Of a stretch of DNA of 46,532 nucleotides, positions 25,816-36,284 are shown piece by piece. Origin of the DNA: Methylacidiphilum sp. Yel. GTDB lineage: Bacteria; Verrucomicrobiota; Verrucomicrobiia; Methylacidiphilales; Methylacidiphilaceae. The position numbers and the translations under genes are program-made. A model generated the notes under the pieces. It did no database searches. It was not told the DNA's origin and was given only the letters and a program-made list of their open reading frames with translations. Within the stretch, counting starts at the first letter, position 1. Each line of letters starts with the position of its first letter. The stretch spans positions 1 to 46,532 of the forward strand of contig NZ_LXQB01000003.1 in the NCBI RefSeq assembly GCF_004421185.1. The letters are read 5' to 3'.

Positions 25816-26059
25816 CTTAATGACCGCTGACTTTAGAAATGCTTTTGGATGCTATCCATTAGCAAGTATATACGGCTAGAGATAGGATGGGGTACCATGG
25901 GCATTTTTAAGGCAAGAGAGGATGGTTGTAGAATTGGAATCTTAGCTAAGAACAAAGCCATTTCGATTACACCCCTAGGCTACCTCCAAACAGGAGTTAA
26001 CATGGTTTTTTTTAGCTCTATAATTTGTCAGCAATTGCTCATACAGAAACTCTGATACA
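25816..26059 (+). other. Intergenic stretch with a doubtful 52-aa ORF
   Basis: The only open frame is ATG 25897 to TGA 26055, preceded by GGATGGGG and encoding a 52-residue peptide starting MGIFKAREDGCRIGILAKN. I recognise no family and its codon use gives no strong signal. It may be a chance ORF or the remnant of a gene cut by the neighbouring insertion. It runs convergent to the ChaN-like gene and ends 4 bases from that gene's stop codon. Confidence 0.2.
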
Positions 26060-26950
26060 TTAAAAGGCTAGGAGTTCGAAATAATCGGCTACGGAGGAGG
26101 GAATAAAAGAAAAGCTCTGGTGATCTAATACTATTTGCTTGCTTATTTGCTTTTCTTTTTTAGAGAGCTGTAGGGGCTCTTTTGAACCAAAGAGGAGTAT
26201 TCTTTGAGCAAATTGCTGTGTCAATTGAGGAATGCCAAGACCATAACGGACGTGGATCTCTCCTGTGACGACACACATGGTTCTTTGAGAACCAAGGGGA
26301 GAATTCAGAAAGCTTAGGATGTGCTTTGCCATAGAACTTTCTCTAAGTCTTTGTGCTTCTATAGCAAAGGCAATCCTTTGTTTATCCATAAAAGCATGGA
26401 CTGAAAGATAGGGGGTTAAAAATCTCCTATATAACGGTGTTATGGCGGCCAATGGGAAAGCGGCTTTTTCTTTTTTTGCTAGGGAGGAATAGCCTTCCCT
26501 TGCTACTTTTGAAATAATAGGATGAGTCGTGTCTATACCGATCAAGGGTATGTGATGTTTTTGAGCAAAAAGGCAAAGTGGTTTGTAATCCAAGTAGTTA
26601 GGCCATTTCTTCTTCCATTGAATGGTTTCTGAAAATTCTTTGAAAGAGAGCTGACCATTTATAAACCGATCGATTATCTTTTGGTCTTTGGCTTCGAGGG
26701 ATTCCAACGCCAAAGCCAGAGGAATGTGCCTGTTGTATAGAAGTTTTAAAAGTGCAAGCTGGGCTTTATGATGGCTATGCAGAGTGTGTACTTCGCCCAA
26801 ATAGATAATTCGAGCCTTGGAAAGATCTTCTATTAGCTCTTTATGATTTACTATTGCTCCACTCTTTAGATCTATCCAGATTCCTTCTGCAGCATTCCCA
26901 ATGCGATAAAAGCTTAAGAAAAGAACAAGTAGAATGAATATTTTTTTCAC
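26060..26950 (-). CDS. ChaN-family (haem-binding, Tiki-like fold) exported protein
   Basis: The 296-residue protein begins with a signal peptide (MKKIFILLVLFLSFYRIGNA, cleavage near AAEG). It continues with the ChaN/EreA-like superfamily pattern: IIYLGEVHTLHSHHKAQLAL with a conserved glutamate and histidines, PLALALESLEAKDQKIIDRF, FAQKHHIPLIGIDT, and the C-terminal TGEIHVRYGLGIPQL. Campylobacter ChaN binds haem and takes part in iron uptake, and related Tiki domains are metalloproteases. Which activity applies here cannot be told. There is no lipobox cysteine after the signal peptide. It starts 35 bases after the HAD gene and is probably co-transcribed with it. Confidence 0.82.
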   Translation of the reverse strand: MKKIFILLVLFLSFYRIGNAAEGIWIDLKSGAIVNHKELIEDLSKARIIYLGEVHTLHSHHKAQLALLKLLYNRHIPLALALESLEAKDQKIIDRFINGQLSFKEFSETIQWKKKWPNYLDYKPLCLFAQKHHIPLIGIDTTHPIISKVAREGYSSLAKKEKAAFPLAAITPLYRRFLTPYLSVHAFMDKQRIAFAIEAQRLRESSMAKHILSFLNSPLGSQRTMCVVTGEIHVRYGLGIPQLTQQFAQRILLFGSKEPLQLSKKEKQISKQIVLDHQSFSFIPSSVADYFELLAF

Positions 26951-26985
26951 AAGGATGAATGAAACAAAAAGATCGTTGTCTCCTT

Positions 26986-27675
26986 CTATTGCTGAGAGAC
27001 ATCATTAAAAAGAACATCGATTGTTTCTAAAGACAAATCTTTCCAGCTAGAAATTACTAGATCAGCATTTTCTAAGTTGTTTTTAGGTCTTGTAGTGGTC
27101 AAAGCGATCACTTTCATGCCAGCCTTTTTTGCAGATTCAACTCCTGCAGGGGCATCTTCAAACACTACACAGCGGCTGGGCACATAACCCAATTTTTGAG
27201 CTGTTAGTAGATAAGGGGCAGGATGTGGTTTGCCTTCCCTGACGTCTTCAGCACCTACTATAACGGGAAAATACTCTTTGATTCCTAATTTTTCTAATAC
27301 GAAGAAGATATTGGTTTTTGTTGTCGAGGAGCAAATAGCCATGGGAATATGCTTCTGTTTTAAGCGATCCAGAAACTCTTTGACTCCATAAGTAAGACAA
27401 AGGCCTTCCTCCTGTACAATTTTTTTATAAAGTTCTTCCTTTCTCTTTGAAAGTTGAGTAATTTCTTTGGGATTTTGACTCCAGCCAAGAAACTCGGAAA
27501 TGATTTTTTCATTTTTCATTCCGAATGTTTTGTTCATAAAATCTTGTTTAACTTCTTTGTGTTGTTCGGCTGCAAGCATGCGCCAACTTTGTTCATGCTG
27601 TTTGACTGAATCGACAATGACGCCGTCCCAATCAAAAAGAGCAGCCCACTGATAGTTATCATGGTCTTTTTTCAT
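26986..27675 (-). CDS. HAD-superfamily phosphatase, beta-phosphoglucomutase-like
   Basis: This 229-residue protein has the haloacid dehalogenase fold with a helical cap. The motifs are FDWDGVIVDS (nucleophile aspartate and general acid), the cap region MLAAEQHKEVKQDFMNKTFG, MAICSSTTKTN (motif II), the conserved lysine in EGKPHPAPYLL, and VVFEDAPAGVESAKKAGM (motif IV). The DxD, EDAPAGV and GKPxP pattern fits beta-phosphoglucomutase or small sugar-phosphate phosphatases, but the substrate cannot be told from sequence. It is the first gene of a two-gene unit with the ChaN-like gene and is divergent from the retropepsin-like gene. Confidence 0.9.
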   Translation of the reverse strand: MKKDHDNYQWAALFDWDGVIVDSVKQHEQSWRMLAAEQHKEVKQDFMNKTFGMKNEKIISEFLGWSQNPKEITQLSKRKEELYKKIVQEEGLCLTYGVKEFLDRLKQKHIPMAICSSTTKTNIFFVLEKLGIKEYFPVIVGAEDVREGKPHPAPYLLTAQKLGYVPSRCVVFEDAPAGVESAKKAGMKVIALTTTRPKNNLENADLVISSWKDLSLETIDVLFNDVSQQ

Positions 27676-27804
27676 ATAAAACTAACCGGCCTTAAAGCGA
27701 ATCGATCGAAAAGATCGATTTTGCATGCAAAGAACAATAAGAAAGGCCTTTATCATCCCAATAGCAATATCTTCTCAAGAAAGGTCTTATTTTCCTGGAA
27801 GGTT

Positions 27805-28962
27805 ATGACAAAGGTAGGTATTGTTATTGTTCTTTTCAAGATTTCCTTCTTTGAAAATTCGTTTTGTAAAAATCTGCGAGCAAATCAAAAACAATATAAG
27901 TCTTTAGCCAGTGAAAAAGAGCTTCTAAAGGCTTATAAAGCCCGAGGATTTTTAGCTCTTTATAGGAATCGGAATAGCGAAGCAAGAAAATTTTTTCAAA
28001 TGTGTTATTCCCTCTCTCCTCAGGATGCAAAGCTTTGTGAACTTTTAGCCATAGCATCTCTTAGGGAAAACGATAGAAGGGGAGCAATCTTTTGGATGCA
28101 TCAAGCCCATTTGATTGGGCTAGCCCGTTTTTATCAGATGGTAAAGCACCCTTTTGAATGTTCGAATTCTTTGCAAAATGCAACCTGTCCATTACTTAAC
28201 ACCTCTTATCCAGTCGTTCCGTTGGAAATTGATGGCCATTTTTTTGCTTTTCTCATCGATACAGGGGCTTCGACATCTATTGTGGATAAAAAAGTGGCAC
28301 AAGCTGTTGGACTAAAAGAAGGGTGTCCATCGGAATTGGTTTTAAGTAATGGAAAGAGGATTCAGGGAGCTTTGAGTACTCTGCCAATTTTACGTATTGG
28401 TTCTTTTGCGATTAAAAATGTTCCGGCCATGCTCATCGAAAAGCTAAAGCCACTTTCCTCAGGTGCTCCGAATAGCTTTCATGGGGTATTAGGAACAGAT
28501 TTGCTTTCAAGATTCAATATACTCATTGATTATCAAACAAAGAAGATTGTCATTTCAAAAAGGGCCATGGAGCAAGGGGCTACCTTTCTATCTGGGTCAA
28601 AATTATTGGCTGAAATTCCTTTTTTGTTTAGCCCTCAAGGACTTCTGCTACTAAAAGGGAGCCTTCAGTCGAAGGAAGTTTTTTTTATTTATGATACTGG
28701 ATTTGGAGGGTACCCATTGGAATTTAATCAAAAATATAGGAATATGTTTTTTGGGTTTTCAGTACCTGCTAGAAGCTCATTGATATTTGGACCGGTAGCA
28801 ATCAAGAAAATAAGTGAAACTTTTAGCCAACTTCCACTGACTCTAGAAGAAAGAGAAGAAATACCTATAGGAGGGATAATTGGCAATAGGCTCTTTTCTA
28901 GATACAAAGTGTTGTTGAATTTCTCAAAAATGGTTGTGCAGCTATATGATCAGAAGAACTAA
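27805..28962 (+). CDS. Two-lobed retropepsin-like aspartic protease with TPR-like N-terminus
   Basis: From the ATG at 27805, preceded by GGAAGG, the product is 386 residues with a hydrophobic start MTKVGIVIVLFKISFF that probably exports it. Residues about 30-110 are helical with a TPR-like repeat (ARKFFQMCYSLSPQDAKLCE). Two copies of a retropepsin-type fold follow. The first has FAFLIDTGASTSIVDK (aspartate 152) and GVLGTDLLSRFNILIDYQTK. The second has FFIYDTGFGGYPLEF (aspartate 297) and GGIIGNRLFSRYKVLLNFSK. The repeated order DTG then G-x-x-G-x-x-L-x-x-(R/K)-(F/Y) suggests an internal duplication like pepsin's two lobes. The frame is open upstream to 27661, but the signal sequence and ribosome binding site favour 27805. 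Confidence 0.82.
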   Translation: MTKVGIVIVLFKISFFENSFCKNLRANQKQYKSLASEKELLKAYKARGFLALYRNRNSEARKFFQMCYSLSPQDAKLCELLAIASLRENDRRGAIFWMHQAHLIGLARFYQMVKHPFECSNSLQNATCPLLNTSYPVVPLEIDGHFFAFLIDTGASTSIVDKKVAQAVGLKEGCPSELVLSNGKRIQGALSTLPILRIGSFAIKNVPAMLIEKLKPLSSGAPNSFHGVLGTDLLSRFNILIDYQTKKIVISKRAMEQGATFLSGSKLLAEIPFLFSPQGLLLLKGSLQSKEVFFIYDTGFGGYPLEFNQKYRNMFFGFSVPARSSLIFGPVAIKKISETFSQLPLTLEEREEIPIGGIIGNRLFSRYKVLLNFSKMVVQLYDQKN

Positions 28963-28967
28963 GCTAG

Positions 28968-29039
28968 TGGGCAGACAGGGATTCGAACCCTGAACCAAGT
29001 GCTTAAAAGGCACCTGCTCTACCGTTGAGCTATCTGCCC
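28968..29039 (-). tRNA. tRNA-Lys (anticodon UUU)
   Basis: The minus strand folds as a cloverleaf. The acceptor arm is GGGCAGA paired with TCTGCCC, the D arm GCTC/GAGC, and the anticodon stem GGTGC/GCACT with loop CTTTTAA, giving TTT at positions 34-36. The T arm is CAGGG/CCCTG around TTCGAAT. CCA is not encoded. It sits between the protease and folE2 genes. Confidence 0.97.
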
Positions 29040-29197
29040 TCGGGAATTAAGAATGTATTTTTTTTTAGTTATTTGTCTAAAAAAAATTGTCCAAAAAAAA
29101 GACCATTTCAATCTTTCTGTTCGAATAAAAATAGTATAGTATTGCTTTGTCTATCTAAAAAATATACTTTTCGAAATGCCTAAAAGTTTCTCCTCTT

Positions 29198-29998
29198 ATG
29201 AAAAATTCATTATCTGCTTCTTTAGCTGATTGTCAAAGCCAACGGGATCATAGAAAAATCAAAATACACCGAGTAGGAGTTAAAGGTCTAAGGTATCCTA
29301 TAGAAGTACGAGACAAAAATTTTGAAAGCCAACATACAGTGGCTACCGTATCCCTTCTTGTGGATCTTCCGCATCATTTTAAGGGCACACACATGAGCAG
29401 ATTTGTTGAGGTGCTCAATGCGCATGGTCGGATGGTGCATGTCTGTAATGTTTTTTCGATCGTCCATGAACTCCAGAAGAAATTACATGCGGAAACTGCT
29501 CATGTCATCATGGAATTTCCTTATTTCATTGAAAAAATTGCCCCAGTGACTGGTTCAAAAGGCCTTGTTGATTATCAGGTAAGATTTGAAGCAGCGGCCT
29601 ATCTTGATGAGACGGATTTTGTTATGTGGGTTACTGTGCCCGTGACCACCTTGTGTCCTTGTTCAAAAGCAATAAGCGATCGGGGAGCTCATAACCAAAG
29701 AGGGTATGTGTCAGTTGCCATAAGATTTGTTCAAACGATCTGGATTGAAGACGTCATTGAGATGGTTGAAGCCTCAGCCAGTAGCCCGATTTATTCTCTT
29801 CTTAAAAGACCTGATGAAAAGTATGTTACTGAATTGGCGTTCGATAACCCTGTGTTTGTAGAAGACTTGGTGAGGAATGTGGCTCTTAGGCTCAATGCCA
29901 ATCAAGATATACTCTGGTATCGGGTAGAAGCCGAGAATATGGAAAGCATTCATAATCATGCTGCTTACGCTTGTGTGGAAAAAGAGCTAGAAACTTAG
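29198..29998 (+). CDS. folE2: GTP cyclohydrolase FolE2 (type IB)
   Basis: FolE2 converts GTP to dihydroneopterin triphosphate, starting folate and other pterin syntheses, in organisms that often lack the zinc-only FolE. The 266-residue protein has the family pattern VGVKGLRYPIEVRDK, LPHHFKGTHMSRFVEVL, and the catalytic block TLCPCSKAISDRGAHNQRG with the metal-binding cysteine. The late segments ELAFDNPVFVEDLVRN and VEAENMESIHNHAAY complete it. Length and order are normal. It lies between tRNA-Lys and the thiC riboswitch in the same direction. FolE2 can work with several divalent metals, useful when zinc is scarce. Confidence 0.97.
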   Translation: MKNSLSASLADCQSQRDHRKIKIHRVGVKGLRYPIEVRDKNFESQHTVATVSLLVDLPHHFKGTHMSRFVEVLNAHGRMVHVCNVFSIVHELQKKLHAETAHVIMEFPYFIEKIAPVTGSKGLVDYQVRFEAAAYLDETDFVMWVTVPVTTLCPCSKAISDRGAHNQRGYVSVAIRFVQTIWIEDVIEMVEASASSPIYSLLKRPDEKYVTELAFDNPVFVEDLVRNVALRLNANQDILWYRVEAENMESIHNHAAYACVEKELET

Positions 29999-30095
29999 AA
30001 AAGAACAATTGACTGACTATGCCAAAAAAGATAAGCAGAGAGGAATAGCAGTTGATAAATGGTTTTTTTTTAGTTATAAGTATTAAGTGATCCAT

Positions 30096-30187
30096 GGGGA
30101 GCCTTATTGGCTGAGAGGTTCTTCTCTAATGATAGAGGAGAACGACCCTATGAACCTGATCCGGATAATGCCGGCGGAGGGAAAGGA
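30096..30187 (+). promoter_or_regulatory. TPP riboswitch (thi-box) controlling thiC
   Basis: The conserved thi-box segments appear in order: GGGGAGCC, GGCTGAGAGG, a variable stem with TTCTCTAATGATAGAGGAG, then GACCCTATGAACCTGATCC and GGATAATGCCGGCGGAGGGA. These match the thiamine diphosphate aptamer (CUGAGA and ACCUGAU core motifs). It lies 61 bases before thiC. Thiamine diphosphate binding should lower thiC expression. Confidence 0.95.
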
Positions 30188-30224
30188 TATGCACTGTTCT
30201 TATGCTCTTATCTCCTGTTCGGCT

Positions 30225-32171
<1,947 letters not shown>

Positions 32172-32265
32172 TATTTTTTTTTCTTTCTTTTTTTATTTTA
32201 CTAAATAATATAAGTTTTATAAATATTGATCCTAGATCATCCTAAAAATTTGTTTTTCTTACTGT

Positions 32266-35034
32266 ATGAGACAAAAGCCATCTCTTTCCATTTCTTCCAT
32301 GGTTATGTCCAATCGGAAATCGATTGGCATCGAAAATCTTGCTTTACTTGAGGAATATTACCAACGCTGGAAGAAAGATCCGAATTCTGTCTCTGCTGAT
32401 TGGAGCGCTTTTTTTGAAGGGTTTGAGTTCGGATATGAATCCTTAAAAAATGGTCAGCTCGGAAAGAAAGTCGAAAGCCGAGCTAAAACCGATGATTTAA
32501 AAAAGCAACGTGCCGTTTATGAACTTATTCATGCCTATCGCACCCTTGGGCATTATATAGCCAATCTTGATCCGTTGGGATTCAATCAATATGAATATGA
32601 CGAATTGAAGCTTGAAAGATTTGGGTTAGATCAAAAAGACCTTGAGTGCTACTTTGATTCTGGAGATCTGGCTGGGGGGGGATGGAGAACTTTACGGGAG
32701 ATATTAGAGATACTTAAGAAATCTTATTGTTCTACGTTGGCTGTTGAGTTTATGCACATGGATTCTTTTGTGCAAAGAAAATGGATATCCCAGCGGATTG
32801 AAGGAAAATCTTTTTATGCTGGTTTTTCGAAAGAACACAAAAAGCAAATTCTTTATGACCTATTGAAGGCTGAACTTTTTGAAGCGTTTTTACATACACG
32901 ATACGTTGGACAGAAAAGATTTTCTTTGGAAGGAAGTTGTACACTCATTCCTATGATGGATGCTCTTATAGAAGCTTGTCCGACCCATGGGATTGAGCGG
33001 CTTGTTGTTGGAATGGCGCATCGAGGAAGGCTTAATTTTGTTGCCAATGTGTTGCAGCAGGATTATAAGGTCATCTTTGATGAATTTTCTGAAAATTACA
33101 TTCCCGAAGGGGTATTGGGCAATGGGGATGTTCGGTATCATTTAGGCTTTGAAGCAGCTCTGAAAACTAAGTCTGGTGCTATTGTAACAGTAGGCCTAAC
33201 GCCTAACCCAAGTCATTTGGAAGCTGTTAATCCTGTGGTGGAAGGCAAAGCCAGAGCTTGGGAAAGAAGACTAAAAGATACAGAGCATAGAAAAAAAGTT
33301 TTGCCTTTGCTTATTCATGGAGATGCCTCATTTATGGGACAAGGCGTTGTGCAAGAAACTTTGAATCTTTCCAGGCTTGAAGGGTATACAACGGGGGGTA
33401 CTCTGCATATTATTGTCAACAATCAGATTGGCTTTACAACGGTGCCTCAGGATGGGCGCTCTACGCATCATTGTACGGCAGTAGCACTGATGCTAGGAAT
33501 TCCTATTTTTCATGTCAACAGTGATGATCCTTTGGCGGCTGTCTTTGCTGTGCTGCTAGCTTTAGAGTACAGGCAAGTTTTTGGTCAGGATGTGGTTGTT
33601 GATCTTGTGGGATATAGAAAGTATGGACATAACGAGGGGGATGAACCTAGCTTTACTCAACCTCTTCTTTATAAGGCAATAGCACAGCATCCCAATATCA
33701 GTGATGTTTTCTTGGATCAGTTGATAAAATCCGGAGAGATGACAAGAGAAGAAGCAAATGCATACCGAAAAATATTTGTTGCTGAGTTGAACCAAAAAAT
33801 GGAGGAATCGAAGGAATGGATTAAACAAGAAAACCCTCCCACCTTGAGACCCAGGTTGGCTTGTCCCAGGATTTTTGATCCAGTGAAAACAGCCGTTCCT
33901 TTGGAAGAATTCCTTTATGTAGGCAATGCATTGGTGAGGGAGCCTCCTGATTTCAATCTTAATCCTAAAATCCGCAAGATCCTTGAAGAAAGAAAAGCCA
34001 TGGTTGAAGGAAAACAGCCAATTCTTTTAGCTTTTGCTGAAACCATGGCTTTTGGCACTCTTCTCTATGAGGGAATCCCAGTTAGACTATCCGGTCAAGA
34101 TAGTCGGCGTGGGACTTTCAGTCAAAGGCATGCGGTACTTTATGATACAAAAGTCTCTAAGAAATATGTTCCCTTAGCGAATATCCATCCCAACCAGGCG
34201 ATATTTTGTATCTATAACAGTCCCCTTTCCGAATATGCTGTTTTAGGTTTCGATTATGGCTATTCTCTAGATTATCCTGAAGCTTTAATTATTTGGGAAG
34301 CTCAGTACGGTGATTTTGCTAATGGGGCTCAGGTTATTATAGATCTATACCTGGTTAGCTCTGAATCGAAGTGGGGTGTGACATCGAACATTGTTTTGCT
34401 ACTGCCACATGGATATGAAGGACAGGGGCCTGAGCATTCTAGCGCACGTGTGGAAAGATTCCTTCAAGCATGTGCTGAAGATAATGTCGTTGTTGCTAAC
34501 TGTACTACCCCAGCCAATTATTTTCATATCTTAAGAAGACAGGTTTTGAGGGGATTTTCTAAACCCTTAATCCTTTTCACCCATAAAAGCCTTTTACGCA
34601 ACCCACAATGTTCCTCGTCCATTACAGAATTTGTTCAAGGCTCTTTTGAAGAGGTCTTGGCGGATCCTCAGGTCAATCAACCAAGCTCAAAAGTTATCTT
34701 ATGCACTGGAAAAGTCTATTATGATCTTATAGACTACAGAAGCCGGATTGGAAGGATGGATATTCCTATTGTTCGAATCGAACAGCTCTATCCTCTGCAT
34801 GAGAAAAAGCTCAAAGAGATTGTCTTAAGCTATCAGCCCCAGTCCCTAGTTTGGTGTCAAGAGGAGCCAAAAAACATGGGCGCTTGGACTTATATGTTTC
34901 CTAAACTGAACGATATTTTTTCTCTTCCTGTCCTTTATGCCGGTAGGGAGGCCTCGGCCAGCACGGCGACTGGTTCAATGGCCTACCATCGGCTGGAGCA
35001 GCAAAAGCTTCTTGCAGATGCCTTTGGCAGATAA
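32266..35034 (+). CDS. sucA: 2-oxoglutarate dehydrogenase E1 component
   Basis: SucA decarboxylates 2-oxoglutarate with thiamine diphosphate and passes the succinyl group to the lipoyl arm of SucB. The 922-residue protein carries the N-terminal E1o segment LEEYYQRWKKDPNSVSADW, which usually binds E2. The catalytic parts MAHRGRLNFVANVLQQDYKV, HLGFEAALKTKSGAI, SHLEAVNPVVEGKARA, the TPP motif HGDASFMGQGVVQETLNL and GYTTGGTLHIIVNNQIGFTT follow. The C-terminal domain has RLSGQDSRRGTFSQRHAVL and LLPHGYEGQGPEHSS. sucB follows after 41 bases and lpd after that. The operon would complete the oxidative TCA cycle. Confidence 0.98.
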   Translation: MRQKPSLSISSMVMSNRKSIGIENLALLEEYYQRWKKDPNSVSADWSAFFEGFEFGYESLKNGQLGKKVESRAKTDDLKKQRAVYELIHAYRTLGHYIANLDPLGFNQYEYDELKLERFGLDQKDLECYFDSGDLAGGGWRTLREILEILKKSYCSTLAVEFMHMDSFVQRKWISQRIEGKSFYAGFSKEHKKQILYDLLKAELFEAFLHTRYVGQKRFSLEGSCTLIPMMDALIEACPTHGIERLVVGMAHRGRLNFVANVLQQDYKVIFDEFSENYIPEGVLGNGDVRYHLGFEAALKTKSGAIVTVGLTPNPSHLEAVNPVVEGKARAWERRLKDTEHRKKVLPLLIHGDASFMGQGVVQETLNLSRLEGYTTGGTLHIIVNNQIGFTTVPQDGRSTHHCTAVALMLGIPIFHVNSDDPLAAVFAVLLALEYRQVFGQDVVVDLVGYRKYGHNEGDEPSFTQPLLYKAIAQHPNISDVFLDQLIKSGEMTREEANAYRKIFVAELNQKMEESKEWIKQENPPTLRPRLACPRIFDPVKTAVPLEEFLYVGNALVREPPDFNLNPKIRKILEERKAMVEGKQPILLAFAETMAFGTLLYEGIPVRLSGQDSRRGTFSQRHAVLYDTKVSKKYVPLANIHPNQAIFCIYNSPLSEYAVLGFDYGYSLDYPEALIIWEAQYGDFANGAQVIIDLYLVSSESKWGVTSNIVLLLPHGYEGQGPEHSSARVERFLQACAEDNVVVANCTTPANYFHILRRQVLRGFSKPLILFTHKSLLRNPQCSSSITEFVQGSFEEVLADPQVNQPSSKVILCTGKVYYDLIDYRSRIGRMDIPIVRIEQLYPLHEKKLKEIVLSYQPQSLVWCQEEPKNMGAWTYMFPKLNDIFSLPVLYAGREASASTATGSMAYHRLEQQKLLADAFGR

Positions 35035-35075
35035 CCCTTATGTAAATTCATTTTTAACCCAGGAGCTAGGTCGCA

Positions 35076-36257
35076 ATGGATATAAAAATGCCTTCTGTTG
35101 GTGAATCGATTGAATCTGGATTGATTGGCAAATGGCTTAAAAAAGAAGGGGAAAGAGTACAATCTGGAGATGCCTTGTGTGAAATTGAAACTGAGAAGAT
35201 CACTACTGAAATTTATGCTGAGAAAGAAGGAATATTGCATATTCTTGTCAAAGAAGGCTCAGAGGTGAAGGTTGGGCAAACCATCGCTCAATTAGAAGAA
35301 TTGCCTTCGGGAAAGATGGAGCCAGAGCCGAGGGCAAGTATCAAAGTAGAAAAAGAGGAAAAAACAGTTTTGGAACCGCAGAAAGAATCGATAGAGCCAG
35401 TAAAAAAGGAAGAGGAGAAAGAAAAGGCTTCTGTAGAAGCTCCCCTGATGCGTCCTAGTAGGATAACCAAGGAAGAGGCCCTAGAACTGATAGAGGAAGA
35501 AAAGGAAGAAAAAGAAGAAAAAAAAGAAGCAAACAAACTAGAGCCTTTTGCGCTAGGTCCTCAAGAAAAAAGAAAACCACTGAGTCCTATCCGAAAGAAG
35601 ATTGCTCAGCGTTTGCTAGAAGCTCATATTGGCACCGCTCATTTAACTACCTTCAATGAAGTCGATATGAGTACGGTGCTAGAATTAAGAAAAAATTATG
35701 GGAAGAGATTCGAAGAGAAATTCGGAGTCAAACTGGGACTGATGTCCTTTTTTGTCCGAGCGGTTGTGGAGGCTTTGAAAAAAATACCAGAGGTCGGTGC
35801 GCGGATTGAAGAGGATGAACTTGTTTATCCTTCCACTTTGGATCTGGGAATAGCTGTTGCTACAGAAAAAGGATTGATCGTACCAGTGATTCGTAGCGCC
35901 GAAAATCTAAGTTTTGCCCAGATTGAAAAAACGATTCAAGAACTAGCTATAAAAGCGAGAAGTGGGAAAATTACTCTCGAAGACATTGAAGGAGGAGTCT
36001 TTACGATAACCAATGGCGGTGTCTTTGGCTCTATGCTTTCCACCCCTATATTGAATCCACCTCAAAGTGGCATTCTTGGCATGCATGCTATTAAAGAAAG
36101 GCCTGTAGCAATCAATGGGAAAGTGGAAATCAGACCCGTCATGTACCTTGCTCTTACCTACGATCATCGAGTGATTGATGGCAAAGAAGCTGTCAGTTTT
36201 TTAGTCCTTGTCAAAGAGTTTATCGAACAGCCCGCCTCGGTTCTTTTGGAAGTCTAA
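35076..36257 (+). CDS. sucB: Dihydrolipoyl succinyltransferase (E2) with reduced E3-binding domain
   Basis: SucB forms the core of the 2-oxoglutarate dehydrogenase complex. The 393-residue protein starts with one lipoyl domain (residues 1-77), with the lipoylated lysine 41 in ETEKITTE. A charged linker of about 80 residues rich in glutamate and lysine follows. The catalytic domain (about residue 165 onward) ends with the active-site [12 protein letters not shown] (histidine 364, aspartate 368). The peripheral subunit-binding domain that holds Lpd normally has PAARKLA and GRVTKEDV elements. Here only [11 protein letters not shown] can be seen, so that domain looks truncated or much diverged. 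It lies between sucA and lpd. Confidence 0.96.
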   Translation: MDIKMPSVGESIESGLIGKWLKKEGERVQSGDALCEIETEKITTEIYAEKEGILHILVKEGSEVKVGQTIAQLEELPSGKMEPEPRASIKVEKEEKTVLEPQKESIEPVKKEEEKEKASVEAPLMRPSRITKEEALELIEEEKEEKEEKKEANKLEPFALGPQEKRKPLSPIRKKIAQRLLEAHIGTAHLTTFNEVDMSTVLELRKNYGKRFEEKFGVKLGLMSFFVRAVVEALKKIPEVGARIEEDELVYPSTLDLGIAVATEKGLIVPVIRSAENLSFAQIEKTIQELAIKARSGKITLEDIEGGVFTITNGGVFGSMLSTPILNPPQSGILGMHAIKERPVAINGKVEIRPVMYLALTYDHRVIDGKEAVSFLVLVKEFIEQPASVLLEV

Positions 36258-36284
36258 ATGTTGGTTTTATAGAAAGCAAAAAGA

